Below, piece after piece: positions 8,414 through 17,901 of a stretch of 64,000 nt of DNA. The number at the start of each line of letters is the position of its first letter. Position 1 is the stretch's first letter. The notes below the pieces were generated by a model. It searched no databases and was not told where the DNA came from. It saw only the letters and a list, made by a program, of their open reading frames with translations. The position numbers and the translations under genes were made by a program. Source of the stretch: Allonocardiopsis opalescens (GTDB lineage Bacteria; Actinomycetota; Actinomycetes; Streptosporangiales; Streptosporangiaceae); NCBI RefSeq assembly GCF_003002095.1, contig NZ_PVZC01000003.1, forward strand, positions 558,001-622,000. The letters are read 5' to 3'.

Positions 8414-9226
8414 TCAGGCGCACAGCAGCCGCTCGACCCGCCGCGCCGCGAACAGCAGCCCGGCCAGCGCCATGGCCACCAGGTAGGCGGTGTTGAGCAG
8501 CAGCCCGGGCCCAGGCGAGCCCAGGGCCAGGCCGCGCACCAGCTCCACCGCGTGGTACAGCGGGGTGAGCTGGATGAGGATCTCGACCCCGAGCGGGTAC
8601 GCCTGCACCGGCGCGAAGGTGCCGGAGAACAGGAAGAGGGCGAACTGCCCGGTGTTCAGCAGGTCGAAGTCCTGCCAGCCGCGCATCAGGGTGCTCAGCG
8701 CCATGCCCACGGCGCCGAAGGCGAAGCCGACCAGCACGGTGGCCGGGAAGGCCGCCAGCGCCCAGCCCAGGCTGACCAGGTCCATCGCGACCATCACGCC
8801 GATGAAGACAGCGGTGTAGAAGGAGCCGCGCACGACGGCCCAGCTCAGCTCGCCCAGCGCCACCTCCAGCGGCCCCACCGGGGTGGCCAGGATCGCCTCG
8901 AAGGTCTTGGAGTACTTCATCTTGAAGAAGAAGTTGAAGGTGGTCTCGGCGAGCACACCGGTCATCGCCGACACCGCCAGCATGGCCGGCGCCACGAAGA
9001 CGGCGTAGGACAGCACCCGGCCGTCCTCCAGCCGCAGCTCGCCGATGAGCGCCCCCACGCCCACCCCGATGGACAGCAGGTACAGCAGCGGCTCGAAGAA
9101 GCCCGAGACCAGCACGATCCAGTACGACGGCCCCGAGCGCAGCGAGGCGACGTTGCGGCCCATGACCGCGCCCACCCGGGCCCCTGAGACGGCGGGCAGC
9201 CGGGCGGCCAGCAGAGTGGTGAGCAT
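8414..9226 (-). CDS. ABC-2 type transport permease (NodJ/DrrB-like), second permease
   Basis: 270 residues with six predicted transmembrane helices and the ABC2_membrane signature (YAVFVAPAMLAVSAMTGVLA, then FFKMKYSKTFEAILATPV). The short amphipathic FEAILATPV element before the third helix is typical of NodJ-type permeases. It is the last gene of a three-gene exporter operon and starts 12 nt after the preceding permease ends. It probably forms a heterodimer with that permease, energised by the ATPase at 10036-10989. Substrate is unknown; relatives export glycolipids, nod factors or anthracyclines. Confidence 0.9.
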   Translation of the reverse strand: MLTTLLAARLPAVSGARVGAVMGRNVASLRSGPSYWIVLVSGFFEPLLYLLSIGVGVGALIGELRLEDGRVLSYAVFVAPAMLAVSAMTGVLAETTFNFFFKMKYSKTFEAILATPVGPLEVALGELSWAVVRGSFYTAVFIGVMVAMDLVSLGWALAAFPATVLVGFAFGAVGMALSTLMRGWQDFDLLNTGQFALFLFSGTFAPVQAYPLGVEILIQLTPLYHAVELVRGLALGSPGPGLLLNTAYLVAMALAGLLFAARRVERLLCA

Positions 9227-9238
9227 GGTCGTCCCCGA

Positions 9239-10033
9239 TCATTTCCGGAGGCGGCGGCCGAAGGCCGCCACCGCCCACGCGCTGCCGAGCAGCGCCCACA
9301 GCACCAGGTAGCCCAGGTGCGCCAGGGCCGGCCAGCCGGGGGCGGTGCCCAGGGTGGCGGCCCGGCACAGCTCCACGCCGTGCCACAGCGGCGACAGGTA
9401 CGCCAGCGGCCGCACCACGTCGGGCAGCTGCTCCACCGGGAAGAAGACCCCGGCGAAGAGGGTGGACGGCACCACTACGAAGCGGAACAGCAGCGCGAAG
9501 TAGCTGTCGTGGTCGATGGTGGCGGCGAAGGCGGTGGTCGGCGCGCACACCGCGAGCCCGAGCAGCCCGCACACCAGCGGGGTGGCCAGCGCCCACGGGG
9601 AGTGCAGCGCGCCGAACAGCGCGGCGACGCCGAGGAAGACCACGGAGGCGATCAGGACCCGCAGCAGCATGTAGGCCAGCCAGCCGCCGACCATGTCGCG
9701 GACCCGCACCGGGGTGGCCTGCATCGCCTGGTAGCCGCGGATCCACTTGAAGTCGCCGAGCACGCCGTAGGTGGACTCCCCGACCGACATCTGGAAGGCG
9801 ACGGAGGCCAGCACCCCGGGCACGATCCAGGCGAGGTAGTCGACCCCGCCCAGCTCGCCGACGTAGCCGCCGACGCCGATGCCGAAGCTGAGCAGGAAGA
9901 GCACCGGCATCACGAAGGACGAGAAGACCGACGCCTGCCAGAGCCGGCGGTAGAGGTGCAGCTGGCGTTCGAGCACCGCCAGGGTGGGGTGGACCTGCCG
10001 GCGCTCGGCGGCGGGCGTCTGGGTGGCTGCCAT
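9239..10033 (-). CDS. ABC-2 type transport permease (NodJ/DrrB-like), first permease
   Basis: 264 residues, six predicted transmembrane helices after a 30-residue cytoplasmic N-terminus. FVMPVLFLLSFGIGVGGYVG and KWIRGYQAMQATPVRVRDMV match the NodJ-type permease consensus. ATG at 10033 is preceded closely by the ATPase stop at 10036, so the two are translationally coupled. The sequence differs clearly from the downstream permease; this is a two-permease exporter, not a recent duplication. Confidence 0.9.
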   Translation of the reverse strand: MAATQTPAAERRQVHPTLAVLERQLHLYRRLWQASVFSSFVMPVLFLLSFGIGVGGYVGELGGVDYLAWIVPGVLASVAFQMSVGESTYGVLGDFKWIRGYQAMQATPVRVRDMVGGWLAYMLLRVLIASVVFLGVAALFGALHSPWALATPLVCGLLGLAVCAPTTAFAATIDHDSYFALLFRFVVVPSTLFAGVFFPVEQLPDVVRPLAYLSPLWHGVELCRAATLGTAPGWPALAHLGYLVLWALLGSAWAVAAFGRRLRK

Positions 10034-10035
10034 GG

Positions 10036-10989
<954 letters not shown>

Positions 10990-10995
10990 CAGCAG

Positions 10996-11026
10996 ACACT
11001 AGCGCCGGGGCCCGACACCGGGGCAA
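10996..11026 (-). promoter_or_regulatory. promoter of the ABC exporter operon (leaderless)
   Basis: On the minus strand TTGCCC (11021-11026) and TAGTGT (10996-11001) are separated by 19 nt. The -10 ends 6 nt before the GTG start, which predicts transcription initiation at the start codon. Confidence 0.45.
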
Positions 11027-11040
11027 GCGGTTTAGCGCCC

Positions 11041-11098
11041 GGACGCGCCGGGGCCCGGCGGGCCGCCGTCGGCGGCGCCACCGGGCCCCGGCGCGTCC
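11041..11098 (-). terminator. strong hairpin terminator of korAB
   Basis: A perfect 18-bp inverted repeat (11041-11058 against 11081-11098) with a 22-nt GC-rich loop, 11 bp beyond the korB stop codon and upstream of the ABC operon promoter. Confidence 0.75.
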
Positions 11099-11109
11099 TC
11101 GGGCGCCGG

Positions 11110-12192
11110 CTAGCCGACGGTCCAGGTGTCGCCGCTGGCCAGCAGGGCGCCCAGGTCGCCGGGGCCCTCGGCGGCGGCCGCGCGCTCCAGCTGCGCGGCC
11201 ATCAGCTCGTCGTAGCTGGGCCGGGGCACCTTGCGGAACACGCCGACCGGCACGTGCGCGAAGGCCGGCTGGTCCAGCCGCGACAGCGCGAAGGCGTAGG
11301 AGGGGTCGGGCACCGCGACGTCGTGCACCAGCAGCTCGTCCTCGCCGACCTCGTCCACGTCGACCACCTCGGCGGTGCCGTAGCGGTTCAGCCGCACGCC
11401 CTTGCCGCCGCCGAAGCGGACCGGCTCGCCGTGCTGCAGCCGGATCAGCCCGCCGCTGCCCGGGGTGCCGCGGTCGGCCTCCTTCAGCGGCGCGAACGCG
11501 TCGTCGTTGAAGATCGGGCAGTTCTGGTAGATCTCGATGAAGGCCGAGCCCTGGTGGTCGGCGGCCTCCCGCAGCACGCTCTGCAGGTGCTTGCGGTCGG
11601 AGTCCACCGAGCGGGCGACGAAGCTCGCCTCGGCGCCCAGGGCCAGCGACACCGGGTTGAACGGGGTGTCCAGCGAGCCCATCGGGGTCGACTTGGTCAC
11701 CTTGCCCAGCTCGGAGGTGGGGGAGTACTGGCCCTTGGTCAGCCCGTAGATCCGGTTGTTGAACAGCAGGATCTTGATGTTGACATTGCGGCGCAGCGCG
11801 TGGATCAGGTGGTTGCCGCCGATCGACAGGCCGTCGCCGTCGCCCGTGACGACCCAGACCGACAGGTCGGGGCGGCTGGCGGCCAGCCCGGTGGCGATCG
11901 CCGGGGCGCGGCCGTGGATGGAGTGCATCCCGTAGGTGTCGACGTAGTACGGGAAGCGCGAGGAGCAGCCGATCCCGGAGACCATCACCACGTTCTCCCG
12001 CTTCACGCCCAGCTCGGGCAGGAAGCTCTGGAACGCGGCCAGGATCGCGTAGTCACCGCAGCCCGGGCACCAGCGCACCTCCTGGTCGGTCTTGAAGTCC
12101 TTCATCTTCAGCGGCTCGTCGGCCCGCGGCACCAGCCGCAGCCCGGCCGGCGGCACCGCGCCGCCGACCGCCCCGTTCACCGTCTCGGTCAC
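11110..12192 (-). CDS. korB: 2-oxoacid:ferredoxin oxidoreductase subunit beta
   Basis: 360 residues. KorB binds thiamine diphosphate and an Fe-S cluster and, with KorA, decarboxylates a 2-oxoacid (most likely 2-oxoglutarate) to the acyl-CoA, reducing ferredoxin. WCPGCGDYAIL carries the CxxC cluster ligands; GIGCSSRFPYY gives a further Cys. VVTGDGDGLSIGGNH with NNRIYGLTKGQYSP is the ThDP/Mg site. GTG at 12192 overlaps the korA stop (GTGA, 4 bp), so the pair is translationally coupled. A 30-residue tail precedes the cluster motif. This enzyme can replace the 2-oxoglutarate dehydrogenase step in the TCA cycle. Conserved in this position in actinobacteria. Confidence 0.93.
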   Translation of the reverse strand: MTETVNGAVGGAVPPAGLRLVPRADEPLKMKDFKTDQEVRWCPGCGDYAILAAFQSFLPELGVKRENVVMVSGIGCSSRFPYYVDTYGMHSIHGRAPAIATGLAASRPDLSVWVVTGDGDGLSIGGNHLIHALRRNVNIKILLFNNRIYGLTKGQYSPTSELGKVTKSTPMGSLDTPFNPVSLALGAEASFVARSVDSDRKHLQSVLREAADHQGSAFIEIYQNCPIFNDDAFAPLKEADRGTPGSGGLIRLQHGEPVRFGGGKGVRLNRYGTAEVVDVDEVGEDELLVHDVAVPDPSYAFALSRLDQPAFAHVPVGVFRKVPRPSYDELMAAQLERAAAAEGPGDLGALLASGDTWTVG

Positions 12193-14063
12193 TTCTCGAT
12201 CACATCCTCGGTCCGCCGGCCGTTCAGCACGTCCTGCAGCACGCCCGCCAGCTCCTCCGCCTTGAACGGCAGGCCGCGGACCTTGTTGTAGCCGATCACG
12301 TCCACCAGGAAGCGCGCCCGCAGCAGCTGGGAGAGCTGCCCCAGGTTGATCTCGGGCACCACCACGCGCTCGTAGCGGGCCAGCACCTCGCCGATGTTGG
12401 CCGGGAAGGGGTTGAGGTGGCGCAGGTGGGCCTGGGCGATCCGCCCGCCGGCCCGCCGCACCCGGCGCACGCCCGCGCCGATCGACCCGTAGGTGCCGCC
12501 CCAGCCGAGCACCAGCACCTCGGCGTCGCCGGTGGGGTCGTCGACCCGCAGCGGCTCGATGTCGCGGGCCACGCCGTCGACCTTGGCCTGGCGGGTGCGC
12601 ACCATCAGGTCGTGGTTGGACGGGCTGTAGGAGATGTTGCCGGTGCCGTCGCTCTTCTCGATGCCGCCGACGCGGTGCTCCAGCCCCGGGGTGCCCGGCA
12701 CCGCCCACGGCCGCGCCAGGGTCTCGGGGTCGCGCAGGTAGGGCAGGAAGGCGCCGTCGGGGCCGTTGGGCTCGGTGGCGAACTCCACCCGCAGGTCGGG
12801 CAGGGCGGCCACGTCGGGCAGCCGCCACGGCTCGGAGCCGTTGGCGATGTAGCCGTCGGAGAGCACGATCACCGGGGTGCGGTACGTGGTGGCGATCCGC
12901 ACCGCCTCGATCGCGATGTCGAAGCAGTCGGCCGGCGACTGCGGCGCCAGCACCGGCACCGGCGACTCGCCGTTGCGGCCGTACAGGGCCTGCAGCAGGT
13001 CGGCCTGCTCGGTCTTGGTCGGCATGCCGGTGCTCGGCCCGGCCCGCTGGATGTTGATCGCCACCAGCGGCAGCTCCATCATCACGCCCAGGCCGATCGT
13101 CTCGGCCTTCAGCGCCATGCCCGGGCCCGAGGTGGTGGTGACGCCCAGCGAGCCGCCGAAGGCGGCGCCCAGGGCCGCGCCCACTCCGGCGATCTCGTCC
13201 TCGGCCTGGAAGGTGCGCACCCCGAAGCCCTTGTGCCGCGACAGTTCGTGCAGCACGTCGGAGGCGGGGGTGATGGGGTAGGAGCCGAGGAAGAGCGGCA
13301 GCCCCGACAGCCGCGAACCCGCGATCAGGCCGTAGGAGAGCGCCAGGTTGCCGGTGATGTTGCGGTAGGTGCCCGGGCGCAGGGTGGCCGGCTTGATCTC
13401 GTAGGAGACGGCGAAGTCCTCGGTGGTCTCGCCGAAGTTCCAGCCCGCCTGGAAGGCCGCCGTGTTCGCCGCCATGATCGCGGGCTTGCTGGCGAACTTG
13501 GCGCGCAGGAACGCGAGCGTGCCCTCGGTCGGCCGGTTGTACAGCCACGACAGCAGGCCGAGCGCGAACATGTTCTTCGCGCGCTCCGCGTCCTTCTTGG
13601 AGACGTCGAACTCTTCGAGCGCCTTGACCGTCATCGAGGTGAGCGGCACCGCGTGCACCCGGTACTCGGCCAGCGAGCCGTCCTCGAGCGGGTTCACCGG
13701 GTAGCCGACCTTGGTGAGGTTGCGCTTGGTGAACTCGTCGGTGTTGACGATGATGTCGGCGCCGCGCGGCACGTCCTCGAGGTTGGCCTTCAGCGCCGCC
13801 GGGTTCATCGCCACCAGGACGTTCGGGGCGTCGCCCGGCGTCATGATGTCGTGGTCGGCGAAGTGGAGCTGGAAGCTGGAGACCCCGGGGAGGGTGCCGG
13901 CCGGGGCGCGGATCTCGGCCGGGAAGTTGGGGAGCGTGGACAGGTCGTTGCCGAAGGACGCGGTCTCCTGGGTGAACCGGTCTCCGGTCAACTGCATGCC
14001 GTCACCCGAGTCGCCCGCGAACCGGATGATGACGCGATCGAGCTGCTGGACCTGCTTGGTCAC
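12189..14063 (-). CDS. korA: 2-oxoacid:ferredoxin oxidoreductase subunit alpha (gamma-alpha fusion)
   Basis: 624 residues. Residues 1 to about 190 are the gamma domain (RVIIRFAGDSGDGMQLTGDR, GVSSFQLHFADHDI). The alpha domain follows (GSYPITPASDVLHELSRHK, then FQAEDEIAGVGAALGAAFGG, and TTTSGPGMALKAETIGLGV). IQRAGPSTGMPTKTEQADLL is the substrate/CoA-binding signature. With KorB it forms the alpha-beta 2-oxoacid oxidoreductase that feeds electrons to ferredoxin. GTG at 14063 has GAGGAGG about 10 nt upstream. Promoter not obvious; the 1.3-kb region upstream is gene-free. Confidence 0.93.
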   Translation of the reverse strand: MTKQVQQLDRVIIRFAGDSGDGMQLTGDRFTQETASFGNDLSTLPNFPAEIRAPAGTLPGVSSFQLHFADHDIMTPGDAPNVLVAMNPAALKANLEDVPRGADIIVNTDEFTKRNLTKVGYPVNPLEDGSLAEYRVHAVPLTSMTVKALEEFDVSKKDAERAKNMFALGLLSWLYNRPTEGTLAFLRAKFASKPAIMAANTAAFQAGWNFGETTEDFAVSYEIKPATLRPGTYRNITGNLALSYGLIAGSRLSGLPLFLGSYPITPASDVLHELSRHKGFGVRTFQAEDEIAGVGAALGAAFGGSLGVTTTSGPGMALKAETIGLGVMMELPLVAINIQRAGPSTGMPTKTEQADLLQALYGRNGESPVPVLAPQSPADCFDIAIEAVRIATTYRTPVIVLSDGYIANGSEPWRLPDVAALPDLRVEFATEPNGPDGAFLPYLRDPETLARPWAVPGTPGLEHRVGGIEKSDGTGNISYSPSNHDLMVRTRQAKVDGVARDIEPLRVDDPTGDAEVLVLGWGGTYGSIGAGVRRVRRAGGRIAQAHLRHLNPFPANIGEVLARYERVVVPEINLGQLSQLLRARFLVDVIGYNKVRGLPFKAEELAGVLQDVLNGRRTEDVIEK

Positions 14064-14318
14064 AGGATCGCCGACCTCCTCGACACGGCCGTGCGCCCGC
14101 CGGGGCGGCGGCCGAGGGATTTACTGGGGAACTGGGTTTCGGACAGGACGGTCAACATCGACGTGGTCCGGGGGTCGTGCCGTCGCCCCGCTCGTGGGGC
14201 GCGGCGGCTGCGGTGGGCGGCTGGTCTCCGGAGTCCGACCCGTTCGGCCCCTGACGCGGCACACCCCGCTCCGCAGCTGCCAGGGTACGTGCTGTACCTG
14301 CCCGCATGGGCTGGAGTG

Positions 14319-14404
14319 GCCGAATCCGGGGGCCTGGCCGCGTGGACCGGCGGGGCCGGCGCCCGCGGCACGGCCGCTACGGGCGCGCCGGGAGGGAGCG
14401 ACGA
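14319..14404. repeat. direct repeat copy A (about 86 bp)
   Basis: The stretch beginning CGAATCCGGGGGCCTGGCCG matches 14781-14864 closely, including the shared cores CGCGTGGACCGG, CGCCCGCGGCACGGCCGC and GAGCGACGA. The copies differ by scattered substitutions and small indels. Confidence 0.65.
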
Positions 14405-14479
14405 CACAGCGCGCTGGCGACCCGGCCGAGGTCGACATGGCGCCGCTCGACCAGGATCACGAGATCTGGCGATCCGTTC

Positions 14480-14504
14480 GTCACAATTAGACTGTACTTG
14501 TTAC
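14480..14504. promoter_or_regulatory. operator-like palindrome enclosing a -10-like TAGACT
   Basis: GTCACAA (14480-14486) and TTGTTAC (14498-14504) form an imperfect inverted repeat (6 of 7 pairs) around an 11-nt centre. The centre contains TAGACT (14488-14493), the same -10 hexamer seen upstream of tRNA-Trp. It is the only AT-rich island in the 1.3-kb gap and resembles a dimeric repressor site. No regulator gene is adjacent. Confidence 0.4.
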
Positions 14505-14596
14505 CGGGCCCGGCTCCGCGCCCGGGGCTGTCCACTCCGTCACATCGGATCACCCGGCCCCGCGGGCCCTGCGCGGTCGGGCTCGCGGCTCGCGGC

Positions 14597-14728
14597 GGCC
14601 GGTGCGTGCGGCCGCGTCGCGGATCGACCTCTTGTCTTGCTCGGCTCGTCGCCGACCCGCCCCCGGGCCCGCACTTCGCGGTGGGCGGTGCGTGCGGCCG
14701 CCGTGCGGGTCGCCCTCTCGGCTCGCCC
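14597..14728. repeat. second diverged direct-repeat pair
   Basis: GGTGCGTGCGGCCGC followed by a GGGTCGCCCTCT-like block and CGGCTCG occurs at about 14597-14648 and again at about 14682-14725. The first copy has a short insertion. Confidence 0.5.
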
Positions 14729-14780
14729 GGCACGTCGGGCGCGGACCGGCGGTCGGTGGGTTCTGGGCGGTCCGCACACG

Positions 14781-14864
14781 GCGAATCCGGGGCCTCGGCC
14801 GCGTGGACCGGCCGGCCCGGCGCCCGCGGCACGGCCGCCAGGGGCGCTCCGGGAGGAGCGACGA
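14781..14864. repeat. direct repeat copy B
   Basis: Partner of the repeat at 14319-14404, 462 bp apart in the same orientation. Confidence 0.65.
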
Positions 14865-15358
14865 TTCGTCGTGTGGGGGCCGGCCGGTGGGTTCCCGGCG
14901 GCCGGGCGCACCTTGCGGCGGACCTCGTGCGGGGAGCACGTCGGCCTGGGCCCACCCGGGCGCACCGAACGCAAGCCCGAGAACCCCGCCTGTGGACGAT
15001 CCGCGCCCGAACCACCCCGCGGTCCACAGATCCGGGCCGCCCCCTGGCCCAGCCTCTTGACAGCTGCCAGGCTCGGCCCGCGGCCTTACCTTTCCAGGGG
15101 TGGTTTGCCCCCTGGTCGGGTGGGGCGGGGGTGGGGTGGGGAACCGCGTCCGCCGCCGCGGTGTTCGGTTGTGGGCGCGGTGTCCGGCCATCGCTGGGCG
15201 CGGCGGTCCGGGCGGGGAGGGCGGCGCGGTGTGCTCCGACCCCCGGGGCCGGCGGGGCGGGCGCCGCTCCGGCTCACACGGACCGCGGGGAACGCTTGCG
15301 CCGTGGTCAGCCGTTTGTACCGGTGGAGCGCGATGATCCGAGCGGAAGGGGGTGAGCC

Positions 15359-16219
15359 GTGACCCACGGTAACGGAATGCGCACCGCGGTGCTGCTCGCC
15401 GCCCTCGGCGCCGGGCTCGCCCTCGCGGGCGTCTGGAGCGCCGGCCTGCTCGGGCTCGGCTTCGCCCTGGTCGTCGCCGGTGTGCTCGCCGCCGTCGCCT
15501 TCTACTTCAGCGACCGCATCGCCCTGCGCACCATGTCGGCCCGCCCTGTCAGCGAGGTCGAGCAGCCGAGGCTTTACCGGATCGTGCGCGAGCTGTCCAC
15601 CCGCGCCCGGCTGCCGATGCCCCGGGTCTACGTCTCGCCGATGGCCGCCTCCAACGCCTTCGCCACCGGCCGCAACCCGCGCCTGTCCGCCGTGTGCTGC
15701 ACGCTCGGGCTGCTGAACATCCTGGACGAACGGCAGCTGCGGGCCGTCGTCGCACACGAGCTGGCCCACATCCGGCACCGCGACACCCTGATCTCGTCGG
15801 TCACCGCCGCGCTGGCCTCGCTCATCACCGGCCTGGCCAGCCTCGCCTGGCTCCTCCCGCTGGGCGCCGAGGACGATGACGACGACTTCGGCCTGCTCCA
15901 GGGCCTGATGTTCATGGTGCTCGGCCCGGTGGCCGCCACCCTCATCCAGCTGGCGGTCACCCGCAACCGCGAGTACCGCGCCGACGCCGCCGCCGCCGAG
16001 CTGACCGGAGACCCCGAGGGCCTCGCCAGCGCCCTGCGCGCCATCGAACTCGGCCGGCACGAGCTGCCGATGGAGCCCAGCGGCCGGATGATGAGCACCG
16101 CCCACCTCATGATCGTCAACCCGTTCCGCGGCGGCGGCATGTGCTCCCTGTTCTCCACCCACCCGGCCACCCGCGCCCGCGTCCGCCGCCTGGAGCGCAT
16201 GAGCGACCCGGACGACTGA
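15359..16219 (+). CDS. htpX: M48-family membrane metalloprotease HtpX
   Basis: 286 residues. Two N-terminal transmembrane helices (about residues 7-50), then the zinc motif HELAH (His133, Glu134, His137) in VVAHELAHIRHRDTLIS. Two more hydrophobic segments follow, then the third-ligand helix NREYRADAAAAELTG (Glu about 205). The C-terminal FSTHPATRARVRRLERM is conserved in the family. HtpX degrades misfolded membrane proteins on the cytoplasmic side. GTG at 15359 has a GGAAGGGGG ribosome binding site 5 nt upstream. Position beside yajQ is conserved in actinobacteria. Confidence 0.93.
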   Translation: MTHGNGMRTAVLLAALGAGLALAGVWSAGLLGLGFALVVAGVLAAVAFYFSDRIALRTMSARPVSEVEQPRLYRIVRELSTRARLPMPRVYVSPMAASNAFATGRNPRLSAVCCTLGLLNILDERQLRAVVAHELAHIRHRDTLISSVTAALASLITGLASLAWLLPLGAEDDDDDFGLLQGLMFMVLGPVAATLIQLAVTRNREYRADAAAAELTGDPEGLASALRAIELGRHELPMEPSGRMMSTAHLMIVNPFRGGGMCSLFSTHPATRARVRRLERMSDPDD

Positions 16220-16281
16220 GCGGCCGCCACCGGTTCCACGGCCGAGCCGACGGCGTTCGGGGCCCGACGAATCGGCCGGGG

Positions 16282-16287
16282 TAGAGT
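16282..16287 (+). promoter_or_regulatory. -10 hexamer TAGAGT, leaderless start of the next gene
   Basis: TAGAGT ends 7 nt before the ATG at 16295, which has no Shine-Dalgarno sequence. The only -35-like element (TTCGGG, 16256-16261) is 20 nt away. Confidence 0.4.
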
Positions 16288-16294
16288 CCGCGGA

Positions 16295-16759
16295 ATGGCA
16301 CTGCTATCCGACGCGATCGGCGGCTGGACGGGCACGAACGGCTTCCGGCTGCTGCCCGGCGACCCGTTCGCGGAGTTCCCCGCCACCCTGACGGTGACCT
16401 CCGCCGCCGCCGGCCATCTGGCCGCGGTGGCCTACTCCTGGACGCATCCCGACGACGGCCCCCAGGAGGGCCTGCTCGTCATCGGCGCCGGCGAGGGCGA
16501 GGGCGCACTGGTCGCCATGTGGGGCGACTCCTGGCACCAGCGGCCGTCGCCCATGACGCTGTCGGGTAGCCGGCAGGACCCGGGAGCCGTCGTCCTGGAG
16601 GGCGACTACGGCGGCGGCTGGCTGTGGCGGATCAGCGTCGCGGCCGGCGCGGACGGCCTGCGCCTGCGGATGGACAATGTCATCCCCGCCGACCAGGCGA
16701 CGGACGAGGTGTCCGCCGGCCCGTACGCGGCGATGCTCATGACCGCGCACCGCGCCTGA
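16295..16759 (+). CDS. conserved hypothetical protein, lipocalin-like (DUF1579-type)
   Basis: 154 residues, no signal peptide or membrane segment. It reads as a single antiparallel beta-barrel with a high Gly/Trp/Ala content (GGWTGTNGFRLLPGDPFAEF, SWTHPDDGPQEGLLVIG, MWGDSWHQRPSPMTLSG, YGGGWLWRISVAA). The pattern resembles the DUF1579 group of small calycin-fold proteins common in actinobacteria; function unknown. Start ATG with a -10 hexamer 7 nt upstream suggests leaderless expression. Convergent with yajQ, from which it is separated by 348 bp. Confidence 0.75.
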   Translation: MALLSDAIGGWTGTNGFRLLPGDPFAEFPATLTVTSAAAGHLAAVAYSWTHPDDGPQEGLLVIGAGEGEGALVAMWGDSWHQRPSPMTLSGSRQDPGAVVLEGDYGGGWLWRISVAAGADGLRLRMDNVIPADQATDEVSAGPYAAMLMTAHRA

Positions 16760-17107
16760 TCCCCGGCCGCGATCGGGCCGGACCCGCGGGCCCGTCCACT
16801 GGTCCGCCGCCGTCCGACGCGGCCACCCGCGCGCCGCGGTGAACGGCCGCGCGGGCACGGCGACGGAGCTTCGGCACGCACGTCTCGCGCGGACGGCTCC
16901 GAACCGCCGGACGGTGCCGGATCGCCCGTCCGGGCGCGGATCGCGGACGCGGCCGACGGAGTGCGGGATCGGCCGAGTGCCGGTGGGCGGATTGGGGACC
17001 GAGGGCCGGGCCGCCCGGCCGGGCGCGAACCGCCGGGCAGGCGTCGGAACCGCCCTCCGCAGGCCCGAGCGAACGGGGCCGGCGAGCCTGCGAGCCGGGC
17101 GCCCGTC
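16760..17107. other. 348-bp gap between convergent genes, nothing recognised
   Basis: GC-rich sequence with open frames on the plus strand that show no domain. Short inverted GC blocks just after the upstream stop (near 16770-16800) may be a terminator. No gene supported. Confidence 0.5.
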
Positions 17108-17596
17108 CTAGCGGAAGTTGACGAACTGGAGGGCGACGTCGAGGTCCTGGCCCTTGACCAGCGCGATGACCGCCTGGAGGTCGTCCTTCTTCTTCGAGCT
17201 GACCCGCAGCTCGTCGCCCTGCACCTGCGCCTTGACGCCCTTGGGGCCCTCGTCGCGGATCAGCTTGGAGATCTTCTTCGCCTGGTCCTGCGCGATGCCC
17301 TCCTTCAGGGCGACCGCCAGCCGGTACTCCTTGCCGGACAGCCTCGGCTCGCCGGGGTCCAGCACCTTCATCGAGATCCCGCGCTTGACCAGCTTCTCCT
17401 TGAAGACGTCCAGCACGGCGGCGGCGCGCTCCTCGCTGTTGGCGCGGATCTCCACCGCCTGGTCGCCCGACCAGGCGATCGAGGCGCCCACCCCGCGGAA
17501 GTCGAAGCGGTGCCCGATCTCCTTAGCGGCCTGGTTCAGCGCGTTGTCGACCTCTTGCCGGTCGATCTTGGACACGATGTCGAACGAAGCATCCAT
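17108..17596 (-). CDS. yajQ: YajQ-family nucleotide-binding protein
   Basis: 162 residues, the usual family length. It starts [20 protein letters not shown] and contains [11 protein letters not shown], a central [20 protein letters not shown] block and the C-terminal [20 protein letters not shown]. The fold is two ferredoxin-like domains that bind nucleic acid or, in some species, cyclic di-GMP. The ATG at 17596 is chosen by family alignment over an upstream in-frame start at 17683. The ribosome binding site is weak. Divergent from the tRNA-Tyr gene. Confidence 0.93.
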   Translation of the reverse strand: MDASFDIVSKIDRQEVDNALNQAAKEIGHRFDFRGVGASIAWSGDQAVEIRANSEERAAAVLDVFKEKLVKRGISMKVLDPGEPRLSGKEYRLAVALKEGIAQDQAKKISKLIRDEGPKGVKAQVQGDELRVSSKKKDDLQAVIALVKGQDLDVALQFVNFR

Positions 17597-17715
17597 CGAG
17601 AAATGACACTCCCACAAGCGACGGCCACAGCCCGCGCCCCGTCGGGCCCGGTGGTCGAGTCTAAGCCGCCTGATCCCGCCCACGCCGGACGCCCGCGTAC
17701 CCGGCCGGTAATCGG

Positions 17716-17744
17716 TTCGACCACCCGGGGATGTCCGCTATCCT
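17716..17744 (+). promoter_or_regulatory. sigma-70-type promoter of tRNA-Tyr
   Basis: TTCGAC (17716-17721), 17-nt spacer, TATCCT (17739-17744), ending 29 nt before the mature tRNA 5' end. Confidence 0.65.
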
Positions 17745-17773
17745 TCTTCGTGGCGTCACCACAGGCGCCACAA

Positions 17774-17855
17774 GGCAGGTTGCCCGAGCGGCCAAAGGGA
17801 GCGGTCTGTAAAACCGTCGGCTCAGCCTACGTAGGTTCGAACCCTACACCTGCCA
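17774..17855 (+). tRNA. tRNA-Tyr (GTA)
   Basis: Class II tRNA with a long variable arm. Acceptor GGCAGGT (17774-17780) pairs with ACCTGCC (17848-17854), discriminator A. Anticodon loop CTGTAAA gives GTA; T loop TTCGAAC is intact. The CCA end is not encoded. In S. coelicolor relatives this gene is the attachment site of the integrative element SLP1, so the locus is a known insertion target. Confidence 0.95.
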
Positions 17856-17864
17856 CCCAGCACA

Positions 17865-17901
17865 AACGCCCCCTGACCTGGAATTCAGGCCAAGGGGCGT
17901 T
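17865..17901 (+). terminator. hairpin terminator of tRNA-Tyr
   Basis: AACGCCCC (17865-17872) pairs with GGGGCGTT (17894-17901); an inner CCTG/CAGG pair surrounds a GAATTC core. Starts 10 nt after the tRNA. Confidence 0.75.

Larger units (their letters stand above)
14064..15358. other. 1.3-kb gene-free interval, extremely GC-rich, with diverged repeats
   Basis: Several open frames exist on both strands, but all encode Arg/Gly/Pro/Ala-rich low-complexity chains without recognisable domains or good starts. I see no gene. The interval holds two diverged direct-repeat families and one AT-rich palindrome (separate entries). It separates korA (leftward) from htpX (rightward). Confidence 0.6.

Noticed and set aside
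12417-15362. 981-codon plus-strand open frame across korA and the gap after it
   Set aside because: Antisense to korA for most of its length; the remainder lies in the gene-free repeat region and shows no domain.
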